DNA of 64,000 nucleotides from Piscicola geometra (taxonomy: Eukaryota; Annelida; Clitellata; Hirudinida; Piscicolidae): positions 4,304,835 through 4,368,834 of the forward strand of contig OX030955.1 of assembly GCA_943735955.1 (NCBI GenBank), in the 5' to 3' direction. The first letter of the stretch is position 1. Every line of letters begins with the position of its first letter. The notes beneath the pieces were generated by a model. It was not told where the DNA came from, made no database searches, and saw only the letters and a program-made list of their open reading frames with translations. Positions 36,968-58,953 of the stretch are shown piece after piece. Position numbers and translations under genes: made by a program.

Positions 36968-38367
36968 GCGCTCTTGGTGAGCGAGCGGAAGTCGCAGTAG
37001 GCGCACATGAATGGCTTCCAGGTGGAGTGCACGCGTCGCAGGTGGAAGAGCATCGAGTCCTTGACGCACGTGAAGTAGCTACACAGAGTGCACTGGTACG
37101 TCTCGTTGCGTGCCACTTGACTCAACGGCATGACCACCTTGAGGAAGGTGATGTGACAGCAATGTCGACAAAGCATCGACTCACTCTCCATCTCTTGATG
37201 CGTCAGAGAGTGTTTGATGTTGCATTTTCTGCAAACCACCTTCTCGATGCAGTCGTGCTTGTGAATCAGGTGCTCAAATATCTCGGCTTTGTAGCGTGCC
37301 TTGAATGGACAGGTGATGCAGTTGATGTTCAAGTCCACCTCGAAGCAGTGTCTCGACAGGTTGACAACTATTTCATTTGCAGCTTCTGTAGTTTCCTCTT
37401 CTTGGCTAATAGGGCAATTAGTGTGTGTGCTTTCCATGTGTTGTTGGAGCAGTTCAAGCTTGGGGAAAGATTCCTTAGGCTCACAGTAGTAGCAGGCGTA
37501 AGTCTTGAAGCGGATGTGGAGCAGCTTCATGTGTTCTTCCAGATGGACGAGCGACTGGCAACTCAAACCACACTTGTGACACTTTATCTTGAATGCTATG
37601 TTCTTCTCTTCTCCTGGATCCTCCTCTTTTTCTTTGACATAGAGGTTTCTTTTAAAGTCGAAACTCACTTCACTCTTGAAGTGTTCACTCTGTTTGATGA
37701 GAACTCGGTGGCTCTCATAGGGGTGGGTGAGTTTCAAGTGGCACATCACTTCAAAGTTTGTCTGGAAACTACTCTCGCAATATGGACACAAGTAGACGTT
37801 CTCTAGCAAGTGCACAAGCACCCAGTGCTGAGCAATCATGTTGGGGTCAATATTGAAGAATGGGCATAAGTAACACCGGTACACCTGAATGTCTTCGTTC
37901 ACTAGGTTGGCCATGGATTCTTTATCGTCTGGCTTTATGCTTGATTTCTTAATATAGTCATAGTCTATGCAGTTTAGGCTGTCTGAGTTGATGTTGATCG
38001 GGCTGTATGTATACACTGCATTCCTCTGGTTTTTTAATCGTTTTAGTTTTTCATTATTAATTAATGATGTATTTTCTAATTTTTTTGTTTCAACTATAGG
38101 AAACTCTGATGGCTTGATGTTTGAGACACTCATGATTTTGTTGTTTGAAATCCTTATCACTTGCGCCCCTAAAGATTCTAAATTAGTGACTGAGGAAGAA
38201 ACAGATGCCGAAGAAATTTCTGTTTGATTCAAAGTTTCTACTTCTTGCTGTAAAATTGCATTGAAATTTTTTCGAGCTTCTAATTTATAAACACTTGAAC
38301 TGCTTGACTTTTCTGCTTCAAGATTTTCTTCTTGCTTTGATAAATTATTTTCTTTTTTTTGTTCCAT
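36844..38367 (-). pseudogene. 3'-truncated second copy of the zinc-finger gene, fused to antisense sequence
   Basis: Identical start and fingers to the intact gene (507 codons), but after RSLTKSAI it runs into the antisense of the neighbouring gene (KAGEMLGSWNAVV) and stops at 36844-36846. It loses the last two fingers and all downstream exons. One difference, ACYYCEPKESF against ACYYCEPMESF, lies inside a finger linker. It keeps its own 5' exon and promoter, so it may be transcribed; a protein with the N-terminal fingers is possible. Confidence 0.85.
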
Positions 38368-39291
38368 TTTGAGTTATAGAAACTAGAAAAATCAAGATAA
38401 ATATTTGTTTTAGAAATTGATTTGATTGATTGATTGATTGATTAAAAATACACGATAATATAGTTATATAAAGTTTTTAAACATAGAAAAAAAAACATTA
38501 TATTTAAAAAACTTATAGAAATACTATAAAAAAATATTTCAAGTTTGAAAAAATTATTGTTTTTTGAGATTTGTTGTTTTTGTATATTCAAGTAAACGCA
38601 CGAAAATGTTTTTCTTACCTTAATCACTTTTTCCATTTTATGTTGTCAACCAGCTTGTTTTGGATCAAATCGTGAACTTAGACTGAACAAAGTTCACATT
38701 TTAAGCAAGAAATGTTTCATAATTGATTAGTTAAAAAAATAACCTTAATAAAATTTTTAATGAAATGAACGCCATAATTTTTTCAGGTATTTGCGTTTAT
38801 TTTTATTTCCTTGCTATATTCAATAGAGTATTCTTAATTTATTAATCCTTCAAAATGTTAATTTTTGAAAGAATTAAGTTTATAAAAGTTTAAAAATATA
38901 ACTTTTTTGAAAAATCTTTAAACAGAAAATTATAATGAAACTTTCAAAGCTTCTGACTATTTGCGTGTTAAGGAAAGACAAAAAGGAGAAAAAATTGATA
39001 TAAATATCAATGAAATAAATCATTCATTTATCAAACCTAAGACTAATATTAAGAAAGAAAATATAAATAGTACAAGTATAACGAATAAATCTCAGACAGA
39101 TCTCCTCAATACAACAGAAAAATCATTTTCTCAATCAACCTCTTCTCAAAGTACTGAGCCTATTCCTTTCACTTCAGCAACTCCTTCCTCGTCTGCTCAA
39201 AGTCTCAAAGATGACTTTGGAGTACCTCCCAATGACTTCTATCGTCCATCCATTCACCACTGCATTCCAACTTCCCAACATCTCACCAGCT
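36962..39291. repeat. tandem duplication, unit 2 (2,330 bp)
   Basis: Second copy. Its left edge joins antisense PGC-1 exon 2/intron sequence to the middle of the zinc-finger exon. Its right edge continues into the true exon 3 of the PGC-1-like gene. Confidence 0.97.
38640..38764. promoter_or_regulatory. divergent promoter between truncated zinc-finger copy and PGC-1-like gene
   Basis: Only about 125 bp separate the 5' exon of the zinc-finger copy (ending about 38640, minus) and the PGC-1-like ATG at 38765 (plus). The same arrangement is duplicated at 36310-36434, where it serves the intact zinc-finger gene. No TATA box is obvious. The promoter role is inferred from gene layout. Confidence 0.5.
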
Positions 39292-42200
39292 TTCATCAAC
39301 ATCATCACCTGACCAGTGGGAGCAACGCGTGGGGTCTGTGGGGCGAAAGGAGTGTGGAACCTGCTATGAAGCTTCGAAAGGGTGGTCGACTGCAGGGCAG
39401 AGGGAGGGCTGTCTTGAAGGTGCATGCAATTCATTTTAACATTATTATTTGAAAAAAAGTCATATAAAAATTATTTTTGTTTAATGAAAGAAGAAAATTA
39501 TAAAACAATTTAAGTAATAAGCTTAAGTGGCTGATATTTGAAGGATGCATCAAGCACACCACACACTGCATCACCAAGGACAATGGAAGCGGCTGCAGTT
39601 GCACCAAACGACGCATGCACCCTCACTACTTCCTTCCTCAGCAACACTGCAACGACGACAACGACAACATCAACAGCAACAACAACAACATTATCTACTA
39701 CGACAAACTGCCCACCTACTGCACCATCCTCTCACGACCACCCCTCGGCATCATGCGTAACATCCGAATGCATCCCTCGGAACTCGAGTTGGAGGAGGAG
39801 CCAAAGAAGAAGGAGGAGGAGGAGGAAAAGAAAATTCTGGTGCTTGATAAGGTGGCCTGATTTATGGATGGTGCTTACTATGCAACGATACAAGACATTA
39901 TAATGATGCAATACAAAATAACGATACAATACAATATAACGTTAGAATACTATACAAGAATACAATATAATAAAACGACGAATGTTATTAACGTGGAGTA
40001 AACCCAGACGATCTTCAAGCCCACTCATCAGAGACATCATGCCATATAACTTCCACATCAACATTCATCACTCAATCCTCCAACTGACTCGCCCACCAGA
40101 TTCCAGCGTACCAAAGCTGCTTCTGGAACAGCACCAAATACGACAAAGGCTCCGACTATGGCAGCTTCAACACTGATGCCGCCAGTGAAGCGAACCACAA
40201 CAATGAACACCCAAGCGACAAGGCGCGACAATGCAACTGCTTCCGACAGCCTGGCTCTCGATCATGCAGTTATGGCTCCAGGTTCCGAGTGAGGGGCAGG
40301 GGCTGTGTGAGGCCTTCCTTCGTTGACACTGACAACTCCAGTGGTCATGGGAGTGTCTGTGATGACTGCGGTGGTTATAGGAGCAACAATGTGGCTGAAA
40401 ACGCCAAGAACACTGGTTCTTCCACTGGCGACTACAGCAACAGCAAGAAAGCAGCCAACATGTGGAATGTTCTCGAAGACGTTGCTGATGATAACTCGGT
40501 TTGTGTTCCGCCGTTTGCATCGGCTTGATGGCATTTCATTTGACTTTTTCTTCGTTCCATCTTTTTTCCACTATTTCAACTACTCCACTTTCAACCAATC
40601 CACCCTTTCAACCACTCCACAATCTCATCCACTCCTCTTTGCAACCTTCCAACGACTGCAGAAACAGCGCAGGACCTTGTACGTGGGCAAGATTGCAACA
40701 GGTCTCTCCTCCAAGCAACTCAGGTGCCGTCTGCTCCAACATCACTATCATCATTCGATTAACTCTTCTGATAATAGGATCATCACGCCTACAATCAATA
40801 GTATCATCGACAAAATATTTTTTTATAATTACTTTTTGATGCTGATTTCGAGGCGTCTAAAGATGGTGCTTATCACCTTAGAGTGGTCACAGCGTTAGTC
40901 GTTATCATCAAATCATTGCTCGGGGTTTTCCTCTACTTGTGTTTTTACATCTAATTTTTGTCCATTCATTAGTAATTTCGCTATAATTAACACTATTATC
41001 ATTTTTATTATTATTTTATTGTGAATAATGATGATGATGATTCTATGCATGACCATTGCACACAGGAGCCTCTTTGGCAGGTTCGGAGAGGTGAGCAGGT
41101 GCAGTGTGCACTTCAGGGAGCTTGGGTGCGTGCACTAATTGTAATAAGAATAGTAATAAAAATAACAATAATAGAAAAAATATATATAAGATAACAATAA
41201 ATATTTATAATAATACAAATAATAACTATGATTATCTGATTTAAACTATTTAACAAATATAATAATAATGAATATTATAAAGATTTGATAATGATGATCA
41301 TGTTGTTGCTGATAATGATGTTAATGGTCATGATAATGATGATGCTCATGACTGCAGCGACAACTACGGCTTCGTGACGTTCGCCCAATCAGCAGATGCC
41401 CTCATGGCCGTCGAGAGTGAGAATACGAAAGAAATAATATTATTATTTGTATATTTTATTATTTATGTTTATTATATGTATTGTTGCTTGTTTTTATTGT
41501 TTTACTTTTGCTGTTTTCCTGAAGTAGCTGCATAATCAAATAACTTTATTAACAATAAAAAGAAGAAACCCGGGTTCTACGTTTTTAATCCGTTGCCATC
41601 CCTATTTTAATAAAAATTAAATATCTATGGTCTGCAAAATCACCATGACCACGCAGACGCTAACAGCATGGAGGGGTGCAGTGGCTGGGACGTGACGTTT
41701 GGTGGTCGCAGGAGGTTCTGTCAGGCTGAGTACATGGACCTTGGTGCGTTTGTGCAGTGCGGTGTTTCAGTGTGACCGAACTTGTGATCAGAAATCAATG
41801 TTTTAAGGAAACAAAAAAACCTATTATATACTCACCACTACACCGCTTGCACCATTACTCTGCACCTGCACAACCACCACTAGACCACTCACACACCCCT
41901 ACCACCACCACACAACCACAACCACCACTACATACTCACAAAACAACCATCGGCATCACCAAACCACGATCACCACTGTCACTACCACTACAACCACCAT
42001 CTATCTACCACTACCACTACAACCACCATCTACCACTACCACAACCACCATCTACCACTACAACCACCATCTATCTACCACCACAACCACCATCTACCAC
42101 TAACACAACCACCATCTAACACTACCACAACCACCATCTACCACTACAACCAGCATCTATCTACCACTACCACTACAACCACCATCTACCACTACCACAA

Positions 42201-42367
42201 CCACCATCTATCACTACCACAACCATCTACCACTACTACCACAAGCACCATCTACCACTACCACTCCAGACGGCAGCCACCAGGTGCACGAGGAGTATGT
42301 GGTGGGTGGCAGTGGTGGTCCCAGCTTCAACGAGCTGCTCATGCGTGCAGTCAAAAGCAGGCGTTGA
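38765..42367 (+). CDS. PPARGC1: PGC-1 family transcriptional coactivator (RRM-containing)
   Basis: Ten exons: 38765-38786, 38926-39221, 39290-39419, 39544-39851, 40100-40498, 40662-40723, 41066-41125, 41358-41416, 41657-41743, 42270-42367; phases join, 506 aa. The C-terminal RNA-recognition motif is clear: RTLYVGKIATGLSSKQLR (RNP2), LFGRFGEVSRCSVHFREL, GDNYGFVTFAQSADALMAVE (RNP1), then the family-specific tail with FGGRRRFCQAEYMDLD and FNELLMRAVKSRR. Vertebrate PGC-1 has CGRKQFFKSNYADLD and FDSLLKEAQRSLRR at these places. YYDKLPTYCTIL in exon 4 may correspond to the PGC-1 SKLPMFI segment. The family (spargel in flies) drives mitochondrial biogenesis genes. Exons 1-5 rest on phase and codon bias; a second frame through exons 3-5 also stays open. 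No LXXLL motif is obvious. Confidence 0.82.
41830..42265 (+). repeat. ACC/ACCATCT-rich microsatellite in the last intron of the PGC-1-like gene
   Basis: Imperfect CACTACCACAACCACCATCT units run to the acceptor CACTCCAG at 42269. Confidence 0.9.
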
Positions 42368-43461
42368 GTGCACGGCGTAGTCGGGATGGATGTATGGGTG
42401 GGTGGAGAAGAGTGGAGTAGAGGGTTGTGAAAAGGAATGCTGGCATGAAGGTGAAAGCAATAGTAGAGGAGGCGTGGAGAACGAGATATGACCAGAATAA
42501 CGAAAATATAAGCATTAGAAATTAGGTTAAAGTTTTTTTTGAAAAGATTCTGCTTAGAGATTATGTCACGAAAGCTATTTCTTTTAGGGTCTATTTTGTT
42601 AAGGTCTATTTCTTTTAGGGTATCTTTTGTTAAGGTCTATTTCTTTTAGGGTATCTTTTGTTGAGATTGTTTTAGTTAAGGTCTATTTCTTTTAGGGTAT
42701 CTTTTGTTGAGATTGTTTTAGTTAAGGTCTATTTCTTTTAGGGTATCTTTTGTTGAGATTGTTTTAGTTAAGGTCTATTTCTTATAGGGTTTTTTTTCTT
42801 GACCAAGGTCTATTTCTTATAGGGTTTTTTTTCTTGACCAAGGTCTATTTCTTATAGGGTTTTTTTCTTGACCAAGGTCTATTTTTTCCTAAGCCAAAAG
42901 CGTTTGAATTCTGATTACCCCTGATTCGACTATAGCATGCAAGGCCCTTCACGGCCTGCACCTTGTTAAAAAACTTATCAAGTTAAACACCTCACAATTC
43001 GATACAGTAGCAATGAGAATTGAATACTTTTACTGACTTTTTCGCCTGACAATCAATGCAATAGAGAGCAGATAAACCATTAGTAACTTACCATTGTTTA
43101 ATTTGTTTGATATCTTGCCGTTTTAACTTGTTCTGAAAAGTTGATTTTTCTAATTTTTAAAACTTTTTCAATTTGTTTCAGCATTTCCCTCAACCATTCA
43201 TTCACTTTTCAGAGGTGGTGATGATATTATCTTCATATTCCTCACACTCATTTTAAAGTATACCTTGTTTTACCTCAATCGTATACAGTTTGTTTAAACT
43301 TCCGTTAACTTTTGATTTAAATGATTACATGAATTAAGCAATGACCTCAAATGAATGCCTTAGTTGAATCACACATAAATGATAATAATAATAATTAGGT
43401 CACTTGGATAATTAAATCACCAATAACTTGATCATACAACCCAACAATCATCTGAAATCAT
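42368..43461. other. intergenic between convergent PGC-1-like and XPNPEP1 genes; tandem repeats
   Basis: At about 42580-42780 a unit of about 46 bp (AGGTCTATTTCTTTTAGGGT then ATCTTTTGTTGAGATTG) recurs three to four times. It is followed to about 42885 by a unit of about 36 bp (AGGTCTATTTCTTATAGGG then TTTTTCTTGACCA) three times. The two units share their first half. No gene seen. Confidence 0.75.
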
Positions 43462-54750
<11,289 letters not shown>

Positions 54751-55336
54751 TTTCAAGCCGTTATTTGTAACTTTTAGTTGATCTTTTGCCTTTGATGGGT
54801 ATTAATATATAGCTTCTTATCTATGAGACAAGGTATTTTATATCATGTGATACTATCACGTTGATAGAGATAACGCTAGGATAAAAAAATACTTTTGGAA
54901 ATAACTTATTAAATTTTGAAATTATTAAACAAGTTAATTAATTGAACTTTAAAATGATAATTATATACAAAAGCCTTGAAGAAAAAACCTTGTTGAAATT
55001 GAAATTTTTATCATGAACACCTCTGGTTTAAATGATACTAAAAGTGCATTTCTTATCTATAAGTGAGTGACCCAGCTGATGACATGAAAATTTTGACCCT
55101 ATTTAAAAACTTTGTAAACATCTTTCATCATAATTTTTTATTTTAAAAATATTAACAATAAAAAATATTTTATTTCATAATTTTTTCGTAAAATGATTTT
55201 TAAAGTATTAACAATAAAAAATATTTTATTTCATAATTTTTTGTAAAATGATTTTTAAAATATTAACAATAAAAAATATTTTGTTTCATAATTTGTTCGT
55301 AATGCGTTTTCTTTTCACAACTTGCACATCCCCACA
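54751..55336. other. intergenic between XPNPEP1 and RNF181; 61-bp tandem repeat
   Basis: Three copies of an AT-rich unit of about 61 bp (AACAATAAAAAATATTTTAT then TTCATAATTTTTTCGTAAAA) at about 55145-55315 lie just 3' of RNF181. No gene. Confidence 0.75.
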
Positions 55337-57072
55337 TCAGCCATACATGGAATCATGCAGACTTTCCAACTCAAACTTCCGCTGTGCCTCTCTTGCCTTT
55401 TAAAAGAATAATATATTTGTCATAATTTCTATTAATTTAACATTTATCCATTACATATACAAAAAAGCATCTGAGGTATTAAATAAAATTTACCTTGTGT
55501 GACTTGTATTTTTCATACCCTTCGTTCTCGGTCTTCAATTCGTGTCTGCAGGCTGGACAAGAGTTAGTCTGGAAGTGAAATAATTTTATTATAAAATATT
55601 TTAAACATTGATGTATAAATAAGCTAATATTCTAAAAAGTTTTTATTTTTAATATAAAAGAATAATAGCAAAAAGATTTAGTGTTTTTAATTTTAACTCT
55701 CAATAATTAAAATTACCATGTACCTTATATAACCATGGGAGGATGCAAGATGGGTGGAATAGATGGTGGCATGGCATTTGTTTGAGCTCTTCCTTCTCTT
55801 TGAATGCCAGCAAACAAACCAGACACGTTTGAGCTAAATGTTTTGATTAAAACTCAATATAATATGTATTTTTAGATGTCCATGTTATAAATAAATTAGA
55901 TTTTATAACAATGAAAAAAACTGTATTGTTTAGTTATTTAAATGATTTTTATTTAATCAAAAAATATTTATTCATCAATACACTAACCTTTATATGCATG
56001 AGAAAAAGATATAGACTTCAAATTAATAATTTCTTGCTTTGAAGCAGGGGGTGGGGGCTTCGAATCACCATAAAAACTTTTCCAAATTTTTTGATAATAG
56101 AATAAAATTATCTTTTTTATATTTTTACCACAAACAAACTATATACTGCCCATTCAATTCCTAGTGCATGGATTCATAATTAGCTGTTTTGTGAGTTTGA
56201 TCTTAATTTGAAGTTAATTAAAAACTGAATGCTTATACAAAATAAAATTTAAAGTGTTGTTTTTTACTCTTAAATTATATATATATATATAATTTAAGAG
56301 TAAAAAACAACACTATATATATATATATGAAACTTGTTACATTATGACTCTAAAATAATAATAATAGATTCGTATTATATAACATTTTTTTAGAATTACA
56401 CTTTTTACATTTACAAGATCCATATTTCAAAAATTATACTTTTTTATTATAAATTGATTGCAACTTCATGCAAATAAATATTATGATTAATTAATTATAA
56501 CCAAGAGGAATTGAATGGGCGGTATATAGTTTGTTAGTGGCAGAAATATAGAAAATATTTGAAAAAAGTTGATGTTTTATGTATAAATAATTCGGATCTG
56601 TTTTACATTTCCACCACAAAGGTTTACGTTGAACTTTTTTTTGTAATTATACTTATTATTGGTGTAAAATAAATCCAATAATTCACTAATTATTTTATAT
56701 AACTTAATAAATCAATTATTCCCAAATTGTATCTGTTATTTTATTGATTTAAATAACTAAAATTTAATTGAAGTATCAACCTGTTCAAACCATCATTAAA
56801 GTCAGTAGCGTAACCACCATCAATCAATAGCCTTTGTAAGTAGATAATTTAATTTTTATAAAACCAAAAATATATTCATTTCTTCGAATAATTCATACTT
56901 AGAATCTTAGTAAGACTTAGATTCTATGACTCTTAGTCTAAATGTCTAAGAGTCTTAGAACTATGAGTCTTCGCTCTATGACTAGATATTACCTGGCAAA
57001 ATGTAAGAGATGGTTTGGTGCTTCACCGTCTTTTAACGGTTGGCAATCATGCTCCTCAAAATAACTAGCCAT
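55337..57072 (-). CDS. RNF181: E3 ubiquitin-protein ligase RNF181
   Basis: Six exons (minus): 57072-56993, 56831-56781, 56076-55988, 55833-55724, 55568-55494, 55396-55337; 465 nt, 154 aa (human 153), all phases joining. It begins [13 protein letters not shown] (human MASYFDEHDCEPS). The RING-H2 finger is complete: [44 protein letters not shown]. It ends ARKQ-like [22 protein letters not shown]181 is a small cytosolic RING ligase. The second intron holds a foldback element. A LINE tail fragment lies just upstream. Confidence 0.96.
56128..56540. mobile_element. 413-bp inverted-repeat (MITE/foldback-like) element in RNF181 intron 2
   Basis: Inverted repeats of about 35 bp bound it: CCACAAACAAACTATATACT at 56128 onward and, reverse-complemented, CCACTAACAAACTATATACC ending at 56540; both continue GCCCATTCAATTCCT. 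A perfect 62-bp palindrome sits inside (56253-56314; AGTGTTGTTTTTTACTCTTA and its complement around an AT core). No coding capacity; superfamily unknown; no convincing target duplication. Confidence 0.8.
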
Positions 57073-57295
57073 TTTATAGGGTTACAAATTTTTCAAACTA
57101 ACTTAATCACTCGTTTAAATTGTTCTTGTTTACACACAAAAAAGTAACCTATTTAAAAGTGAATTCGACGAGTATTATATATTGTAAACTTGAGTTAATC
57201 TTCAAGGTAATTTTTACTGAAAAAAATGAAATAATGAAAATAATTTTTCTAAACGTGTATAACGGCCTTTTTCTTAAGGATGTCCACTTTCTTCG

Positions 57296-57340
57296 TGATC
57301 AATCAATCAATCACATTTGTATACCGCTTTTCAAATAAAT
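57296..57340. mobile_element. LINE/SINE 3' tail fragment
   Basis: GATCAATCAATCAATCACAT followed by TTGTATACCGCTTTTCAA is the reverse-complemented end of a non-LTR element. Confidence 0.55.
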
Positions 57341-57583
57341 GTGTTAAATAAAACGGTTTTTAGACCACTACCAATATATGTATATATATCAATTTAAATA
57401 GATAAAAAACAAACAATCAACCTCAATAATCCAAACTCACCCACACCACCATGACAATCATCGCCAAAAATCACTGTCACCACCAATAAAAAATTCAATC
57501 ATCGCCACAGTATCAACACCCATATCACAGCACAATCATCACCACATCATCCTCAAAACCACAAAACACAATCATCATTCTTC

Positions 57584-57718
57584 TCAATTTTCTGTCTTGC
57601 CACTGGTGCCGAGGCTGCGATAGAGGGTGAAGGAGAAGTCCTTGCCAACACTGGAACTGCTGCTGCTATGGAAGGATTTCTCCTTTATGTCGCAGATTAC
57701 TTGATTCCCTGTGGCCAT
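57584..57718 (-). CDS. small ORF, 44 aa, possible short gene or terminal exon
   Basis: ATG at 57718-57716, stop at 57586-57584. Third codon positions are mostly C/G, as in the true genes here and unlike the surrounding AT-rich DNA. Translation contains CDIKEKSFHSSSSSSVGKDF and then TLYRSLGTSGKTEN; I do not recognise it. A decayed copy lies at 58140-58480, interrupted by a SINE. It may instead be the last exon of a larger minus-strand gene whose other exons I could not find. Confidence 0.4.
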   Translation of the reverse strand: MATGNQVICDIKEKSFHSSSSSSVGKDFSFTLYRSLGTSGKTEN

Positions 57719-58139
57719 TTTGGTCTGCTGCGGCCATTTCTTGACAGATTCAAAACAACCAACAATCGCACAAAAAACATTCTAATTAATTAAATGTAAT
57801 TTTTATTTAGACTTAAGATTCTAACATTTTAGTATATTATACCCAAAACCGTTTAATCCACAAAAACAATGTGATGGAAGTATTTAATGCACAAGCTTTT
57901 GATCAATGTGTGCCCGGAATATTTTTCAATGAATATTTATATATATTAAAATAAATTAAAAAAACACAAATCCTAATAATCTAACCTCATCTACATCAAT
58001 ACGATCATCATTGCCACAGGATTATTGTCTTTACCAAAACAGTATCTCAATCATCACCAAAGTACCATCATTCTTCTAACAGAATTATCATCACCGCATC
58101 ATCTTCGTAACCACAAAACATCATAATCATTTTTTAAAT

Positions 58140-58480
58140 TCTTCTAGCCACTGGTATTGAGGTTGCGACAGATGCAGGACATGTTACAATGATTCTGAGA
58201 ACCATGTTTCTTATGCGCCAGAGGCACCACTCCCCACGACGTACACATCTTTCAATTGATACGTCGCAACACCGCATCATATACACTAGGTATATGATAG
58301 TTCACGGATACTTGTCAGGGATTCGAACAGACAAACTTTGAGTCGCACATCCGAAGTCTACCATCTAAGCCATCCCCGCTCCATGTTGTAGCAGATTTCA
58401 TTTTTTCTGCTGCAGCTCACCTAGTTCACTGTGGCCATCCCTTGACAAACTTGATAATTTTTTAAATTTAAGATTTCAAC
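58140..58480 (-). pseudogene. decayed copy of the small-ORF locus, with a tRNA-derived SINE inserted
   Basis: Ends match the 57.58-57.74 kb segment (minus strand: AAGGGATGGCCACAGTGAAC on one side, CGCAACCTCAATACCAGTGG on the other). Between them is a SINE of about 200 bp on the minus strand, with an A box (TGGCTTAGATGG, 58372-58361) and a B box (GTTCGAATCCC, 58328-58318). The coding frame is destroyed. It belongs to a local duplication that also copied the GTATACCCAAAACCGTTTA-type flank (57830-57870 and 58490-58515). Confidence 0.6.
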
Positions 58481-58925
58481 ATTTTAAAAATAGTATACCC
58501 AAAACGGTTTATTCTACAAATTTAATGGTTTGAGCGGCTGTCAAGATGGCAGCTGCTTAACAAAGATTGAAGCTCGTCCTGGTTTACGCCACAAAGTCGC
58601 CACGATAATTTTATATTGAATTTCTCTAAAGAACAATGCAATTCAAAGGTCGAGAATCTGATTAAAAGAAAAGTATAAAAATTTATAAATGAACTGTACC
58701 TATTATTCAATCATTATCTTATTTAAATATCGTTTTTTATTCGTATTTAAAAGAGTTCCTGATTAATTTTAATAAGGTTTGACATATTATTACATATGAA
58801 AAAGTAATCAGCTGAAAATTCAGATAAAGCGAAGCTAATCAGATAATGATATCTGAGAACAATTCGAATTTTTATCTGTGTTGAAGTGAAGAGGTATGAT
58901 AAGGTGTATAAAAGAAGGTTGAAAC
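58430..58925 (-). repeat. repeat shared with 3366-3905, overlapping the protease promoter
   Basis: Reverse complement of block 2 at the left end of the window (see 3246-3905). The match extends to within about 30 bp of the protease start codon. Confidence 0.8.
58907..58914 (+). promoter_or_regulatory. TATA box of the serine protease gene
   Basis: TATAAAAG, 40 bp before the ATG at 58954; a start near CAGTAAGCTCAG (about 58931-58942) would fit. Strong TATA boxes are common for abundant secreted digestive enzymes. Confidence 0.75.
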
Positions 58926-58953
58926 GTCGAGCAGTAAGCTCAGAACTCTCGAG

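Noticed and set aside
34697..37806. Plus-strand ORFs of 259 and 391 codons opposite the zinc-finger exons
   Set aside because: Shadows of the minus-strand zinc-finger coding sequence; the 391-codon frame exists only because the duplication fused PGC-1 exon 2 to it.
42580..42885. CRISPR-like direct repeats
   Set aside because: Head-to-tail tandem repeats without unique spacers, in an animal genome.
58306..58390. Possible tRNA gene on the minus strand
   Set aside because: A and B boxes are present, but the anticodon arm and acceptor pairing do not form a tRNA, and it continues into a SINE body.
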